22,211 nt of DNA from Desulfobacterales bacterium (lineage in GTDB: Bacteria; Desulfobacterota; Desulfobacteria; Desulfobacterales; SpSt-501). The DNA is taken from the NCBI GenBank assembly GCA_025454275.1, contig JALOOS010000020.1, positions 1 to 22,211 of the forward strand, written 5' to 3'. The translations under genes and the position numbers were made by a program. Of the stretch, positions 15,621 to 22,211 are shown piece after piece. Under the pieces are notes generated by a model. It made no database searches and was not told the DNA's origin. It saw nothing but the letters and a program-made list of their open reading frames with translations. Within the stretch, counting starts at the first letter, position 1. Each line of letters opens with the position of its first letter.

Positions 15621-16400
15621 TCAGGGAATCGCCCGCAGCAGCGCGAGCGCATGGCGGGCCACCCCGCCGAACAGATCCCCGATGTAGCCGGCAAGGTGGG
15701 GCAGGCTCACGCCGAGGAAGATCAGGCCCACGGCGATGTTGAGCGGCATCGAGACGATGAAGATGTTCATCTGGGGCACGGTGCGCGCCACCAGGCCGAA
15801 GCTCACGGTGCTCAGCATCAAGGCCACGATGATCGGAGCCCCGGCCTTCAGCCCGATCACGAACAGCTCGGCGCTCAGCCGGATCAACCGCTCCATCACC
15901 GGCCCGTTCGCCCGGAAGCCGAGCGGCGGAACGATCGCGTAGCTCTCGACCAGGCTGCGGATGAACGCATGGTGGCCGTTGATGGCCAGAAAAATCAGCG
16001 TGGCGAGAAGCGTGTTGAACTGGGAGAGCAGCGCCACCTGGTCCTCGGAGGCCGGGTCGATCACCTCGGCGATCGCCATCCCCATCTGGTAGCCGGCGAT
16101 CTGCCCGGCGAGCTGCAGCCCTTCGAACACAAGCCGCACGGCCATGCCCGCCAGCAGGCCGAGCAGGATCTCCCCCGCGGCCGCCACTCCCAGGCTGACG
16201 CCGTCCGCCAGAAAGGGCGGCGCCGCCGGTGCGAGCATCGGAGCCAGGAGGAGGCTCGTGGCGAGCGCCAGCCCGATCCGGAAGAGCAGCGGCACGCTCG
16301 GTGCGTTCAGACCGGGCAGAGCCATCAGAAAGGCGCCCGTCCTCAGAAAGACCAGGAAGAAGAGCTGCAGCTCGGTTAGGGAAACAGCGAGTGAGACCAT
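15621..16400 (-). CDS. fliR: Flagellar export gate protein FliR
   Basis: Membrane subunit of the FliPQR export channel, 259 residues with about six hydrophobic helices. Family features include the N-terminus LTELQLFFLVFLRTGAFLMALPGLNAPSVPLLFRIGLALATS and the FEGLQLAGQIAGYQMGMAIAEVIDP segment. The ATG at 16400 has only a weak upstream purine stretch, so coupling to fliQ, 28 bases upstream, is likely. Confidence 0.95.
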   Translation of the reverse strand: MVSLAVSLTELQLFFLVFLRTGAFLMALPGLNAPSVPLLFRIGLALATSLLLAPMLAPAAPPFLADGVSLGVAAAGEILLGLLAGMAVRLVFEGLQLAGQIAGYQMGMAIAEVIDPASEDQVALLSQFNTLLATLIFLAINGHHAFIRSLVESYAIVPPLGFRANGPVMERLIRLSAELFVIGLKAGAPIIVALMLSTVSFGLVARTVPQMNIFIVSMPLNIAVGLIFLGVSLPHLAGYIGDLFGGVARHALALLRAIP

Positions 16401-16428
16401 GGCCGGGGCTGCTCGGCGTCCGCTCCGA

Positions 16429-16698
16429 TCAGCGGATGAACTGGTTCATGTTCAAAAACATCTGCTCGGTGAACGTGACGATGGTCTGCATCATCCAGGG
16501 GAAGAAAAAGATCAGGGCGGCCGCGACCGCGAGCATCTTGGGAATGAAGGTGAGCGTCATCTCGTTGATGGAGGTGGCCGACTGGAAAATGCTGACCAGC
16601 AGCCCGACGACAAGCCCGGCGAGCAGCATCGGCGACGCCAGAAGAATGGTAACCTTGATCGCCTCGAAGAAAAAGCCGGTGAGGTAGTCGGCATTCAT
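16429..16698 (-). CDS. fliQ: Flagellar export gate protein FliQ
   Basis: Small 89-residue membrane subunit of the export channel with two helices: EAIKVTILLASPMLLAGLVVGLLVSIFQ and KMLAVAAALIFFFPWMMQTIVTFTEQMF. The intervening SATSINEMTLTFIPK loop is the family signature. It starts 12 bases after fliP with an AAAGG ribosome-binding site. Confidence 0.97.
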   Translation of the reverse strand: MNADYLTGFFFEAIKVTILLASPMLLAGLVVGLLVSIFQSATSINEMTLTFIPKMLAVAAALIFFFPWMMQTIVTFTEQMFLNMNQFIR

Positions 16699-16710
16699 GC
16701 GGCGTGCCTT

Positions 16711-17529
16711 TCAACCGAAGCTTTTGACCAGAGAGCCGATCAGCAGGTACCACCCGTCGGCCAAAACGAAGAGCAGCAGCTTGAACGGCAGCGAAACCAT
16801 GATGGGAGGCAGCATCATCATGCCCATGGAGAGCAGGACGGCCGCCACGACCATGTCGATGATCAGAAACGGCACGTAGAGCAGCAGCCCGATTTCGAAG
16901 GCCGTCTTGACCTCGCTGATGATGAAGGCCGGCACGAGGACGCTCGTCGGGATCTCCGCGGGGGTGTTCGGCCGGGGCGCCTTGGCGATCTCCACGAAGA
17001 GGGCGAGGTCCTTCTCGCGCGTCTGTTTGAGCATGAATGCGCGCAAGGGCCGGGCCGCGCTCTCGAAGGCCTGCTCGTGGCCGATCTTGCGCTCCAGGTA
17101 GGGCTGCAGGGCCTCGGCGTTGATCTGGGTCCAGACCGGCGCCATGATGAACACCGTCAGAAAGAGCGAAAGGCCGATCACGATCTGGTTCGAGGGCAGC
17201 TGCATCGTGCCGAGGGCCCGGCGCACAAGCGAGAGCACGATGACGATGCGGGTGAAGGAGGTGACCATGATCAGGATGGCCGGTGCGAGCGAGAGCACCG
17301 TCATCAGGAGAAAGATCTGGAGCACCACCGTTGAACGCACCGGGTCCTCGCCGGGGCTCAGCCCGAGCGAAAAGGCCGGGGTCGATACGAGCGGGGCCGG
17401 CGACTGGGCGAAGAGCGCCGCCGGCACCGCCAGCAGCAGGAACCCGGCCAGCAGCCAGGAGCGCACCGGCCGCCGCCGGCGGGCCGGGGCTGAGCGCGGC
17501 GGCGGGAGACGGGATGGCTCAGGCGTCAT
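16711..17529 (-). CDS. fliP: Flagellar export gate protein FliP
   Basis: Main membrane subunit of the FliPQR export channel, 272 residues. A cleavable signal peptide (about residues 24-42, SWLLAGFLLLAVPAALFAQ) precedes the FliP core: VLSLAPAILIMVTSFTRIVIVLSLVRRALGTMQLPSNQIVIGLSLFLT and later PTSVLVPAFIISEVKTAFEIGLLLYVPFLIIDMVVAAVLLSMGMMMLPPIMVSLPFKLLLFVLADGW. Both blocks are near-universal in the family. The start overlaps the end of fliO by 11 bases. Confidence 0.97.
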   Translation of the reverse strand: MTPEPSRLPPPRSAPARRRRPVRSWLLAGFLLLAVPAALFAQSPAPLVSTPAFSLGLSPGEDPVRSTVVLQIFLLMTVLSLAPAILIMVTSFTRIVIVLSLVRRALGTMQLPSNQIVIGLSLFLTVFIMAPVWTQINAEALQPYLERKIGHEQAFESAARPLRAFMLKQTREKDLALFVEIAKAPRPNTPAEIPTSVLVPAFIISEVKTAFEIGLLLYVPFLIIDMVVAAVLLSMGMMMLPPIMVSLPFKLLLFVLADGWYLLIGSLVKSFG

Positions 17530-17896
17530 GACGGTCGGTCCTCCATCGGGCGGTGAGGCGGCTCAACTGATCGCTGAACGAAAGGACCGCCTCGGGCTCG
17601 CGCCGGCAGATCCGCTCCAGGATCTCGGGCGCATCGATGCGGCTCAAGAGCTCGATCCGCTCCCCGGCGACGCCCAGCACCAGCACCGCCCCCGGAATCT
17701 CCACCAGGGTCACGCTCTTCTTGACGCCGATGGGTTGCGCTGCGATCACCCGCACCAGGCGCTCCCCGGCCGCCGTCCCGGTCCGGGCCAGGTACCGCCG
17801 CGCCGCAACCACGGCGACGAAGAGCCCGCCCAGGACCGCCGCCAGGGCCGCCATCATGTTGAGCGCCGAGGGGATCAGTTCGGGCGGGGCGCTCAT
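17519..17896 (-). CDS. fliO: Flagellar biogenesis protein FliO
   Basis: A 125-residue membrane protein that helps assemble the FliP ring. ATG 17896 overlaps the fliN stop by four bases (ATGA), which fixes the start within a longer open frame running through fliN. One membrane helix (LNMMAALAAVLGGLFVAVVAARRYL, about residues 11-35) is followed by a cytoplasmic part with VRVIAAQPIGVKKSVTLVEIPGAVLVLGVAGERIELLSRI, the conserved FliO/YscJ-like core. FliO sequences diverge widely, but the position between fliN and fliP agrees. Confidence 0.92.
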   Translation of the reverse strand: MSAPPELIPSALNMMAALAAVLGGLFVAVVAARRYLARTGTAAGERLVRVIAAQPIGVKKSVTLVEIPGAVLVLGVAGERIELLSRIDAPEILERICRREPEAVLSFSDQLSRLTARWRTDRHDA

Positions 17897-18255
17897 CGCA
17901 GCCTCTGGATGCGTTCCATGGGGCTGACCACCTCGGTCAGGCGCACCCCGTACTTGTCGTTGACCACCACCGCCTCGCCCCGCGCCACGAGCTTCTGATT
18001 GGCGAGAATCTCCAGGGTTTCGCCGGCGAGCTTGGAGAGCTCGACGACCGAGCCCTGGCCGAGCTTCAGGAGCTCGTGCACCAGGAGCTTGGTGCGCCCG
18101 AGCTCCACCGTCACCTCGAGCGGAACGTCGAGAATGAACTCCATGTTGGCCGAGGCGGCGGAAGAGGCCTGCGGGCCGCTGCCGCCCCCCGGCGCGCCGC
18201 TCTGGCGGGCGGCCTCGGGGGGCGCTTCGGGACTGGGATCGGCGGGGGTCGCCAT
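17893..18255 (-). CDS. fliN: Flagellar motor switch protein FliN
   Basis: C-ring switch protein, 120 residues. A disordered Pro/Ala/Gly-rich N-terminal 37 residues leads to the SpoA/FliN domain: EFILDVPLEVTVELGRTKLLVHELLKLGQGSVVELSKLAGETLEILANQKLVARGEAVVVNDKYGVRLTEVVSPMERI. It starts 2 bases after the fliM stop. It forms the lower C-ring with FliM and takes part in CheY-dependent switching and in docking export substrates. Confidence 0.97.
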   Translation of the reverse strand: MATPADPSPEAPPEAARQSGAPGGGSGPQASSAASANMEFILDVPLEVTVELGRTKLLVHELLKLGQGSVVELSKLAGETLEILANQKLVARGEAVVVNDKYGVRLTEVVSPMERIQRLR

Positions 18256-18257
18256 GG

Positions 18258-19235
18258 TCAGACACTGCCTCCGTTTCGGTTGAGCGGTGCGGCGATTTCA
18301 ATGGCCCGGCTGCCCTTGATCACCCCGGGATAGGCCAGGAACTTGGGCACGTGATCGACCGCGACGAGGATCTGGTCGTCGGGCCCGGTCGGCAGGGGGA
18401 TCACGTCGTCGACCTTCAGGTTCAGGATCTCCCCGATCGTCCGCCGGGTGCGGCCGAGCTCCGCGATGAGGGTGACGGGGGTGTCCATCAACAGCCCCTG
18501 GAGCTGCCGGCTCCAGGTGTGTTCGATGTCTTTTTCACGCAGATACTTGGAGGAGAGCTTCTCCTTGACCGGGTCGAGCATCAGGTAGGAGATGCAGAAC
18601 TGAAGGTTCCCCGAGAACTCCTTGCCCTTCAGTGCGAAAACGACCACGACCATCATGTCATGCGGCGACACCAGGTGCACGTACTCGGGCTTGGTCTCGG
18701 TTTTACGGATGCTGATCTTCACGGGCTGCACGATCTGCCAGGCCTTCTGCAGCTGGGCGAGAATTTCGCCGGCGAGCCGCGTGATCAGGCGCTGCTCGAG
18801 CTGGGTGAACTCCCGCATGCGCCCGAGCGGCTTGCCGCGGCCGCCGAACATGCAGTCGATCAGCGAGAAGACCAGCCCCGGCTCGATCGCGAGCAGCGCC
18901 GAGCCGATCAGCGGCTCCATGGTGAAGACGATGAAGCTCGTCGGGCTGGGAAAGGCGCTGATGCACTCCTGGTACTTGACCATCTCGGTGGAGACGAAGG
19001 AGACTTCGATCGAACGCTGCAGCAGGGATGACAGGGAGCCGTTCAGCAGGGCGGCGAACTTGTCGTAGACCTCCCCCAAGGCGCTGAACTGGTCCCGCAG
19101 CATGATGTTTTGCGCGGTAAGGTTGTACGGCGCGGCCTCAGCGGCCGCCGGGGTCTGCTCGAGGTCGACATCGCCCCGGTCCATGGCCGAGAGCAGCGCG
19201 TCGATTTCCTCCTGGGTCAGGATCTGGTCGGGCAT
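18258..19235 (-). CDS. fliM: Flagellar motor switch protein FliM
   Basis: C-ring switch protein that binds phospho-CheY. It is 325 residues, the normal length. The N-terminal CheY-binding peptide is ILTQEEIDALLSAM (5-18). The CheC-like middle domain includes SLIDCMFGGRGKPLGRMREFTQLEQRLI, and the C-terminal SpoA domain includes LLMDTPVTLIAELGRTRRTIGEILNLKVDDVIPL. It lies 11 bases after fliL. The intact CheY-binding peptide fits the cheA gene at the far end of the window. Confidence 0.98.
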   Translation of the reverse strand: MPDQILTQEEIDALLSAMDRGDVDLEQTPAAAEAAPYNLTAQNIMLRDQFSALGEVYDKFAALLNGSLSSLLQRSIEVSFVSTEMVKYQECISAFPSPTSFIVFTMEPLIGSALLAIEPGLVFSLIDCMFGGRGKPLGRMREFTQLEQRLITRLAGEILAQLQKAWQIVQPVKISIRKTETKPEYVHLVSPHDMMVVVVFALKGKEFSGNLQFCISYLMLDPVKEKLSSKYLREKDIEHTWSRQLQGLLMDTPVTLIAELGRTRRTIGEILNLKVDDVIPLPTGPDDQILVAVDHVPKFLAYPGVIKGSRAIEIAAPLNRNGGSV

Positions 19236-19246
19236 CGGGCGGCCTG

Positions 19247-19786
19247 CTACTGGATGACGAATTCCTTGAAGAAGATGCGCGATATCGCCGCCGACCCCAA
19301 CATCCCGTTCAGGGCGCCGATGATCTCCTCGCGCAGGGCGGTCTTGCCCTCCAGGGTGCTGATGTCGGCATAACGCTTGGCCGGAAGAATCATCAGCACC
19401 GCATCCCGCATCTGGGGAACGCGTTTTCCGATCTCATCGGCGGCGGCCTTGCCTTCGGCTTCGAGGTCCATGGTGACCCTGAGGTAGCGGCTGCCGCCCG
19501 GGTCGGCCAGGTTCACGATGAAGGTGTCGAGCGACACGACGGGCTTGATCTCCTCCGGCTTGGCTCGGCCCGCCTCCGCTCCGCCGCCCGCCTCGCGGGC
19601 GGCCAGGGTGCTCAGCGCGGAGAGCTTGCCCCAGATCATGAACATTCCTCCCGCCAGGCCGGCTATCAGAAGGAGGATCACCGCCAGCAGGATCACCGGC
19701 AATTTGGCGAGCGCAGGCGGCGAGGCAAATTCGGCATGCCCCGTTCGGCCGCGGCCCGGTTCCGAGGCGATTAAAGCAAGGAGCAT
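19247..19786 (-). CDS. fliL: Flagellar basal body-associated protein FliL (start uncertain)
   Basis: Single-pass inner-membrane protein that surrounds or stabilises the stator units. The ORF from ATG 19786 has 179 residues. The membrane helix is at about 30-52 (PVILLAVILLLIAGLAGGMFMIW) and the periplasmic FliL domain follows: VVSLDTFIVNLADPGGSRYLRVTMDLEAEGK, then ISTLEGKTALREEIIGALN and the end FFKEFVIQ. ATG 19786 has no ribosome-binding site and lies inside the sigma-54 promoter, upstream of the predicted transcript start near 19764. No other in-frame ATG or GTG precedes the membrane helix. An ATG at 19737 is one base out of frame and would give a family-like N-terminus if one base were missing from the sequence. 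Confidence 0.9.
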   Translation of the reverse strand: MLLALIASEPGRGRTGHAEFASPPALAKLPVILLAVILLLIAGLAGGMFMIWGKLSALSTLAAREAGGGAEAGRAKPEEIKPVVSLDTFIVNLADPGGSRYLRVTMDLEAEGKAAADEIGKRVPQMRDAVLMILPAKRYADISTLEGKTALREEIIGALNGMLGSAAISRIFFKEFVIQ

Positions 19787-19790
19787 GCCA
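19775..19790 (-). promoter_or_regulatory. Sigma-54 promoter of the fliL operon
   Basis: The minus strand reads TGGCATGCTCCTTGCT, differing from TGGCACG-N4-TTGCW at one defined position, with correct GG-N10-GC spacing. The predicted start is near 19764. It lies about 45 bp after the terminator of the flgE unit. The AT-rich tract just upstream could also hold a DNA-bending site. Confidence 0.85.
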
Positions 19791-19833
19791 CGAGAGGAGT
19801 CCGGCTGGAAACGAAAAATGGTGCAACTAACTG

Positions 19834-19868
19834 AAAAAAATAATTAAAAATCCGTGCGGCGTCGGACT
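19834..19868 (-). terminator. Intrinsic terminator between flgE and fliL
   Basis: The arms AGTCCG/CGGATT (19863-19868 with 19849-19854, 8-base loop, one G-U pair) are followed on the minus strand by a long T-rich tract (TTTTTAATTATTTTTTT, overlapping the stem end). It is isolated in GC-rich sequence and lies immediately before the fliL promoter, as expected of a transcription-unit boundary. Confidence 0.7.
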
Positions 19869-20055
19869 GGAGGGCCCTGGCGGCCTCCTGCGGGGGGCGT
19901 TTCGGAGGGAGTGAACGGCGGGCTGAAGCGGGATTTGACCGGGCCAAGTCAAGGCTTTGACGTCCGGCGCCATCGTGCCGCCCGATACGGCCGTTCGACG
20001 CCGGGTCATTCGGATCAAGAGGGTCGAGCGACGATTCACACCGCTTTCACTCGGC

Positions 20056-20083
20056 CCCTTGACCCCTCGACCCCTCGAACCCT
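20056..20083 (+). repeat. CCCTYGAM octamer repeat, copy A
   Basis: Twenty-eight bases built of CCCTTGAC, CCCTCGAC, CCCTCGAA and CCCT on the plus strand. It lies seven bases beyond the stop of the unshifted flgE frame. The same 28 bases, with one A/G difference, occur on the opposite strand at 21365-21392. Confidence 0.8.
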
Positions 20084-20107
20084 TTCCCTACTACCGCTTG
20101 ATGTTGA

Positions 20108-21313
20108 TCAGCTCCTGCAGGATCTCGTCGCTCGAGGTGATGACGCGCGAGTTGGCCTGGAAAGCGCGCTGGGTTTAACGAACTCCTCGGCCAGGTCCAC
20201 GTTCGACATCTCGAGACTGCTGGGCGAAATATTGCCCAGGCGCCCGGTGCCGGCGGTGCCCGGCAGGGGCTGACCGGAGGCCAGCGACTCGGCGTAGAGG
20301 TTTCGGCCCATCTTGGTCAGGCCGTCATAACTCGGAAAGTCGGCCAGGGCCAGCTGGAACATGGGGGTCATCTCGCCGTTCGAGTAGGTGGCGGTGACGA
20401 CCCCCTCCTCGCTCACGGAAATGCTGCGCAGAGTCCCGGCCGGGAAGCCGTTCTGGTACTGAAAGGTCGTTCCCGAGGCCGACGCATACCCGGTGATATC
20501 ACCCAGGCTGACACCGGCACCGTCGTACATATCCCAACGGATGGCCAGGGGAGTCGCAGCGCCGTTGGCGAGCGTGATGGAGACCGGCACGTCCGCGTTG
20601 GGCGCAATCATCTGCCCGTCCGGACCGAATTCGATGTCCATCGCGGCCGCTCCGTTGATGGTCACCGGGCCGCCCACCCCGGTCGGCACCTGACCGGTCA
20701 CCGACCAGGTGTCGAGGGCGGTCTTGGTGAAATTGAAGGTGAGCGGGATGGGATTACCCAGGCTGTCGTAGACGGTCTGGGAGGTGGTGTAGGTGGAATT
20801 GACGGCGGCCTGGGCGCTCAGGTTGATGTCGAAGTTGAACTCGGTCGTGGGCGACGGGGGCGAGATGCGCTCGCCGGGAATGTAGACGCTCGTCACGGCG
20901 CCCAGGTTGCCGGCAGTATCGATTTCGTAGCCTTGCAGCTGCAGCCCGTCCGGGTTCACGAGATAGCCGTTTTTATCGAACTGGAAGTTGCCGGCCCGCG
21001 TGTAGAAATTGGCCCCGGTCCCGTCCTGGACGATGAAAAACCCCTTGCCGTTGATGGCGAGGTCGGTGGCGTTCGAGGAGTTCTCGATCGACCCCTGGGT
21101 CCACTGGGCGTTCACACCCCAGAATTCGACCCCCCGCCCCACGTTGCCCGTGGCGGATTGACCTCCGAGGGAGGTGCTCAGGATGTTGGCGAAATGGGAG
21201 CGGTTGCCTTTGAAAGCGGTGGTGTTGACGTTGGCGATGTTGTCGCCGATGACCGTCATGGCGGTGGCGTTGGCGCTGAGACCGGAAATGCCGGCATACA
21301 GGGAAGCGATCAT
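20108..21313 (-). CDS. flgE: Flagellar hook protein FlgE, frameshifted C-terminus
   Basis: Hook subunit. ATG 21313 has a GGAGG ribosome-binding site. The N-terminus MIASLYAGISGLSANATAMTVIGDNIANVNTTAFKGNRSHFANIL and the core GKGFFIVQDGTGANFYTRAGNFQFDKNGYLVNPDGLQLQGY are typical of FlgE. Up to SSLEMSNVDLAEEFV (residue 379) the protein is normal. It then reads KPSALSRPTRASSPRATRSCRS to a stop at 20108. In the -1 frame the genuine end QRAFQANSRVITSSDEILQELINIKR continues to a stop at 20091. The damaged C-terminal D0 helix is essential for hook polymerisation, so this allele is probably non-functional unless the lesion is a sequence error. In a functional sequence the gene would span 20091-21313. 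Confidence 0.93.
   Translation of the reverse strand: MIASLYAGISGLSANATAMTVIGDNIANVNTTAFKGNRSHFANILSTSLGGQSATGNVGRGVEFWGVNAQWTQGSIENSSNATDLAINGKGFFIVQDGTGANFYTRAGNFQFDKNGYLVNPDGLQLQGYEIDTAGNLGAVTSVYIPGERISPPSPTTEFNFDINLSAQAAVNSTYTTSQTVYDSLGNPIPLTFNFTKTALDTWSVTGQVPTGVGGPVTINGAAAMDIEFGPDGQMIAPNADVPVSITLANGAATPLAIRWDMYDGAGVSLGDITGYASASGTTFQYQNGFPAGTLRSISVSEEGVVTATYSNGEMTPMFQLALADFPSYDGLTKMGRNLYAESLASGQPLPGTAGTGRLGNISPSSLEMSNVDLAEEFVKPSALSRPTRASSPRATRSCRS
20171..20180 (-). other. Frameshift site in flgE (about 10 bases missing)
   Basis: The minus strand reads GAGTTCGTTAAACCCAGCGC. FlgE, FlgF and FlgG homologues have five residues (such as NMIVT) between EEFV and QRAF, needing 15 bases. Only five (AAACC) are present. 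A ten-base loss explains both the missing residues and the frame change. Confidence 0.85.
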
Positions 21314-21340
21314 GTCAGAAGTCCTCCGTGAGTTATTGGC

Positions 21341-21360
21341 CGGCCGGATGCGACCGGCCG
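21341..21360 (-). promoter_or_regulatory. Hairpin in the flgE leader
   Basis: A 7-bp perfect stem CGGCCGG/CCGGCCG (21341-21347 with 21354-21360, 6-base loop) lies 13 bases upstream of the flgE ribosome-binding site (CCTCC on the plus strand at 21323-21327). No T-tract follows. It may stabilise the message or modulate hook translation. Confidence 0.45.
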
Positions 21361-21364
21361 ACGC

Positions 21365-21392
21365 AGGGTTCGAGGGGCCGAGGGGTCAAGGG
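21365..21392 (-). repeat. CCCTYGAM octamer repeat, copy B
   Basis: Inverted partner of the copy at 20056-20083, with one mismatch in 28. It sits in the 177-bp flgD-flgE gap. In flgE mRNA the two copies could pair over all 28 bases (one G-U pair), bracketing the hook gene. Confidence 0.8.
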
Positions 21393-21490
21393 TTCGAGAA
21401 AATAGGGCGTCGGCATCCTACTCTCCGCCGGCCGCGGTATAGCGTCTCCCTGACTCCTTGTGCATTCATATCGACAATTGAGTATGCCTG

Positions 21491-22174
21491 TTAGGGGTTT
21501 GCAGCCGCCTGGGGCGCCGAGCTCACCTGGAGCACGTCGCCGACGGCGAAGCGGTGCCGGCCCGAGAGCAGATAGGTGACCCCGTTCTCGAAGACGACAC
21601 CGGTGACGATTCCCCGTGAGCGGGTCGGCACGCTGAGGGAGGCCCCGTTGACGCCTTGGGCCTGGACCTCGAAGCTGTAGGATCCATCCGCGGCCGGGTT
21701 TCCATTGCGGTCCGTGCCGTCCCAAAGGAGCGTCTGGTAACCGCTGAAGGAGCCGCTCATGTCGATGTCCTTCACGAAACCGCCGGCGGCGTCGTAGATC
21801 GTCACCACCACCCGCTTGGCCTCGTCCGGCAGTTCGAACTCGCAGGCGACCGGCCGGTTTCCGCTCTTCTCGATCGCGTTGCCGTTGGCGAGGATCTCCT
21901 TGCCGATGAAGCCGACGGCCTGGGCGTTGTTGAGCGAGGCCTGGTAGAGTTTGAGCGTGTCTAGATTGGTGTTGATGTTGCTCAGTTGCTCCAGGGAGCT
22001 GAACTGCGCCAGCTGAGCGGTGAACTCCGTGCTGTCGGCCGGGTTGAGGGGGTCCTGGTGCTGGAGCTGGGTGATCAGGAGCTTCAGGAAGGCGTCCTTG
22101 CCCATGCTCTGAGAGACTGCCGTGGCAGCGGGGATCCCGCCCGCCATTGCTTGTGATACGGCTTCGATCGCCAT
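21491..22174 (-). CDS. flgD: Hook assembly (cap) protein FlgD
   Basis: Hook-cap scaffold that guides FlgE polymerisation, 227 residues. The conserved N-terminus is MGKDAFLKLLITQLQHQDPLNPADSTEFTAQLAQFSSLEQLSNINTNLD (about 24-72). The FlgD Ig/tudor-like part follows, with VVVTIYDAAGGFVKDIDMSGSFSGYQTLLWDGTDRNGNPAADGSYSFEVQA. A GAGGA ribosome-binding site stands before ATG 22174. The same frame remains open to the right edge, but those 12 codons are not FlgD-like and probably belong to the end of an upstream gene such as fliK, which cannot be confirmed. A 177-bp gap separates it from flgE. Confidence 0.96.
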   Translation of the reverse strand: MAIEAVSQAMAGGIPAATAVSQSMGKDAFLKLLITQLQHQDPLNPADSTEFTAQLAQFSSLEQLSNINTNLDTLKLYQASLNNAQAVGFIGKEILANGNAIEKSGNRPVACEFELPDEAKRVVVTIYDAAGGFVKDIDMSGSFSGYQTLLWDGTDRNGNPAADGSYSFEVQAQGVNGASLSVPTRSRGIVTGVVFENGVTYLLSGRHRFAVGDVLQVSSAPQAAANP

Positions 22175-22211
22175 TGCGTCCTCGCTGTCGCCCGGCGCAC
22201 CGTCCTGGGAG

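Noticed and set aside
19827..20039. 70-codon ORF between flgE and fliL (minus strand)
   Set aside because: Its last codons are the T-tract of the terminator, and it has no convincing ribosome-binding site or recognisable domain.
20160..20185. Programmed ribosomal frameshifting to rescue flgE
   Set aside because: GTT AAA CCC is not a canonical -1 slippery site, and a -1 shift would still leave three conserved residues missing.
21460..21500. Possible sigma-54 element AGGCATACTCAATTGT before flgE
   Set aside because: The -12 element lacks GC at the required distance, so it is not a credible promoter.
1..22211. CRISPR arrays, tRNA/rRNA genes, transposases or prophage genes
   Set aside because: None seen; apart from two short repeats and palindromes the window is wholly flagellar and chemotaxis genes.

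Overview
The window is a strongly GC-rich, almost completely packed flagellar gene cluster. Every recognised gene lies on the minus strand, so the natural reading direction is from the right end (flgD) to the left end (cheA). L-ring and P-ring genes (flgH, flgI) show an outer-membrane-bearing host. FlhF/FlhG, two sigma-54 promoters, a sigma-28 gene and the gene order suggest a polarly flagellated Desulfobacterota (deltaproteobacterium)-like organism; this placement is inferred from gene order and was not tested by phylogeny.

Layout in transcription order. (1) 22174-20091: flgD and flgE (hook cap and hook). A small deletion shifts the flgE reading frame near its 3' end. flgE is bracketed by an inverted pair of CCCTYGAM-octamer repeats and is followed by an intrinsic terminator at 19834-19868. 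(2) 19790-8129: a sigma-54 promoter, then fliL-fliM-fliN-fliO-fliP-fliQ-fliR-flhB, a 367-bp gap with palindromic repeats, then flhA-flhF-flhG-fliA, a small unrecognised gene and a membrane/HTH gene (DUF2802-like). The unit ends at an AT-rich terminator. (3) 8128-3109: a second sigma-54 promoter abutting that terminator, then flgF-flgG-flgA-flgH-flgI-flgJ (rod, rings, P-ring chaperone, rod-binding protein). (4) 3107-1: a near-perfect sigma-28 (FliA) promoter, then flgN and a large cheA that runs off the left edge.

The genes form a textbook hierarchy. Sigma-54 promoters drive the export gate, C-ring, rod and ring genes and also fliA. FliA can then drive the late flgN-cheA unit, linking filament-junction chaperone and chemotaxis signalling to completion of the hook-basal body. 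FlhF/FlhG would set flagellum position and number. No flgM (anti-sigma-28), motAB, flgK/L or fliC is present here.

Most notable points: the flgE frameshift; a zinc-ribbon-like Ada-type C-terminal extension on FlhF; CheA with a duplicated helical N-terminal extension and a MshEN-like segment where the P2 domain usually lies; a sigma-54 promoter that overlaps the only ATG of fliL; and a well-resolved set of promoters and terminators. I did not find a wholly unknown system; the novelty is in these details.
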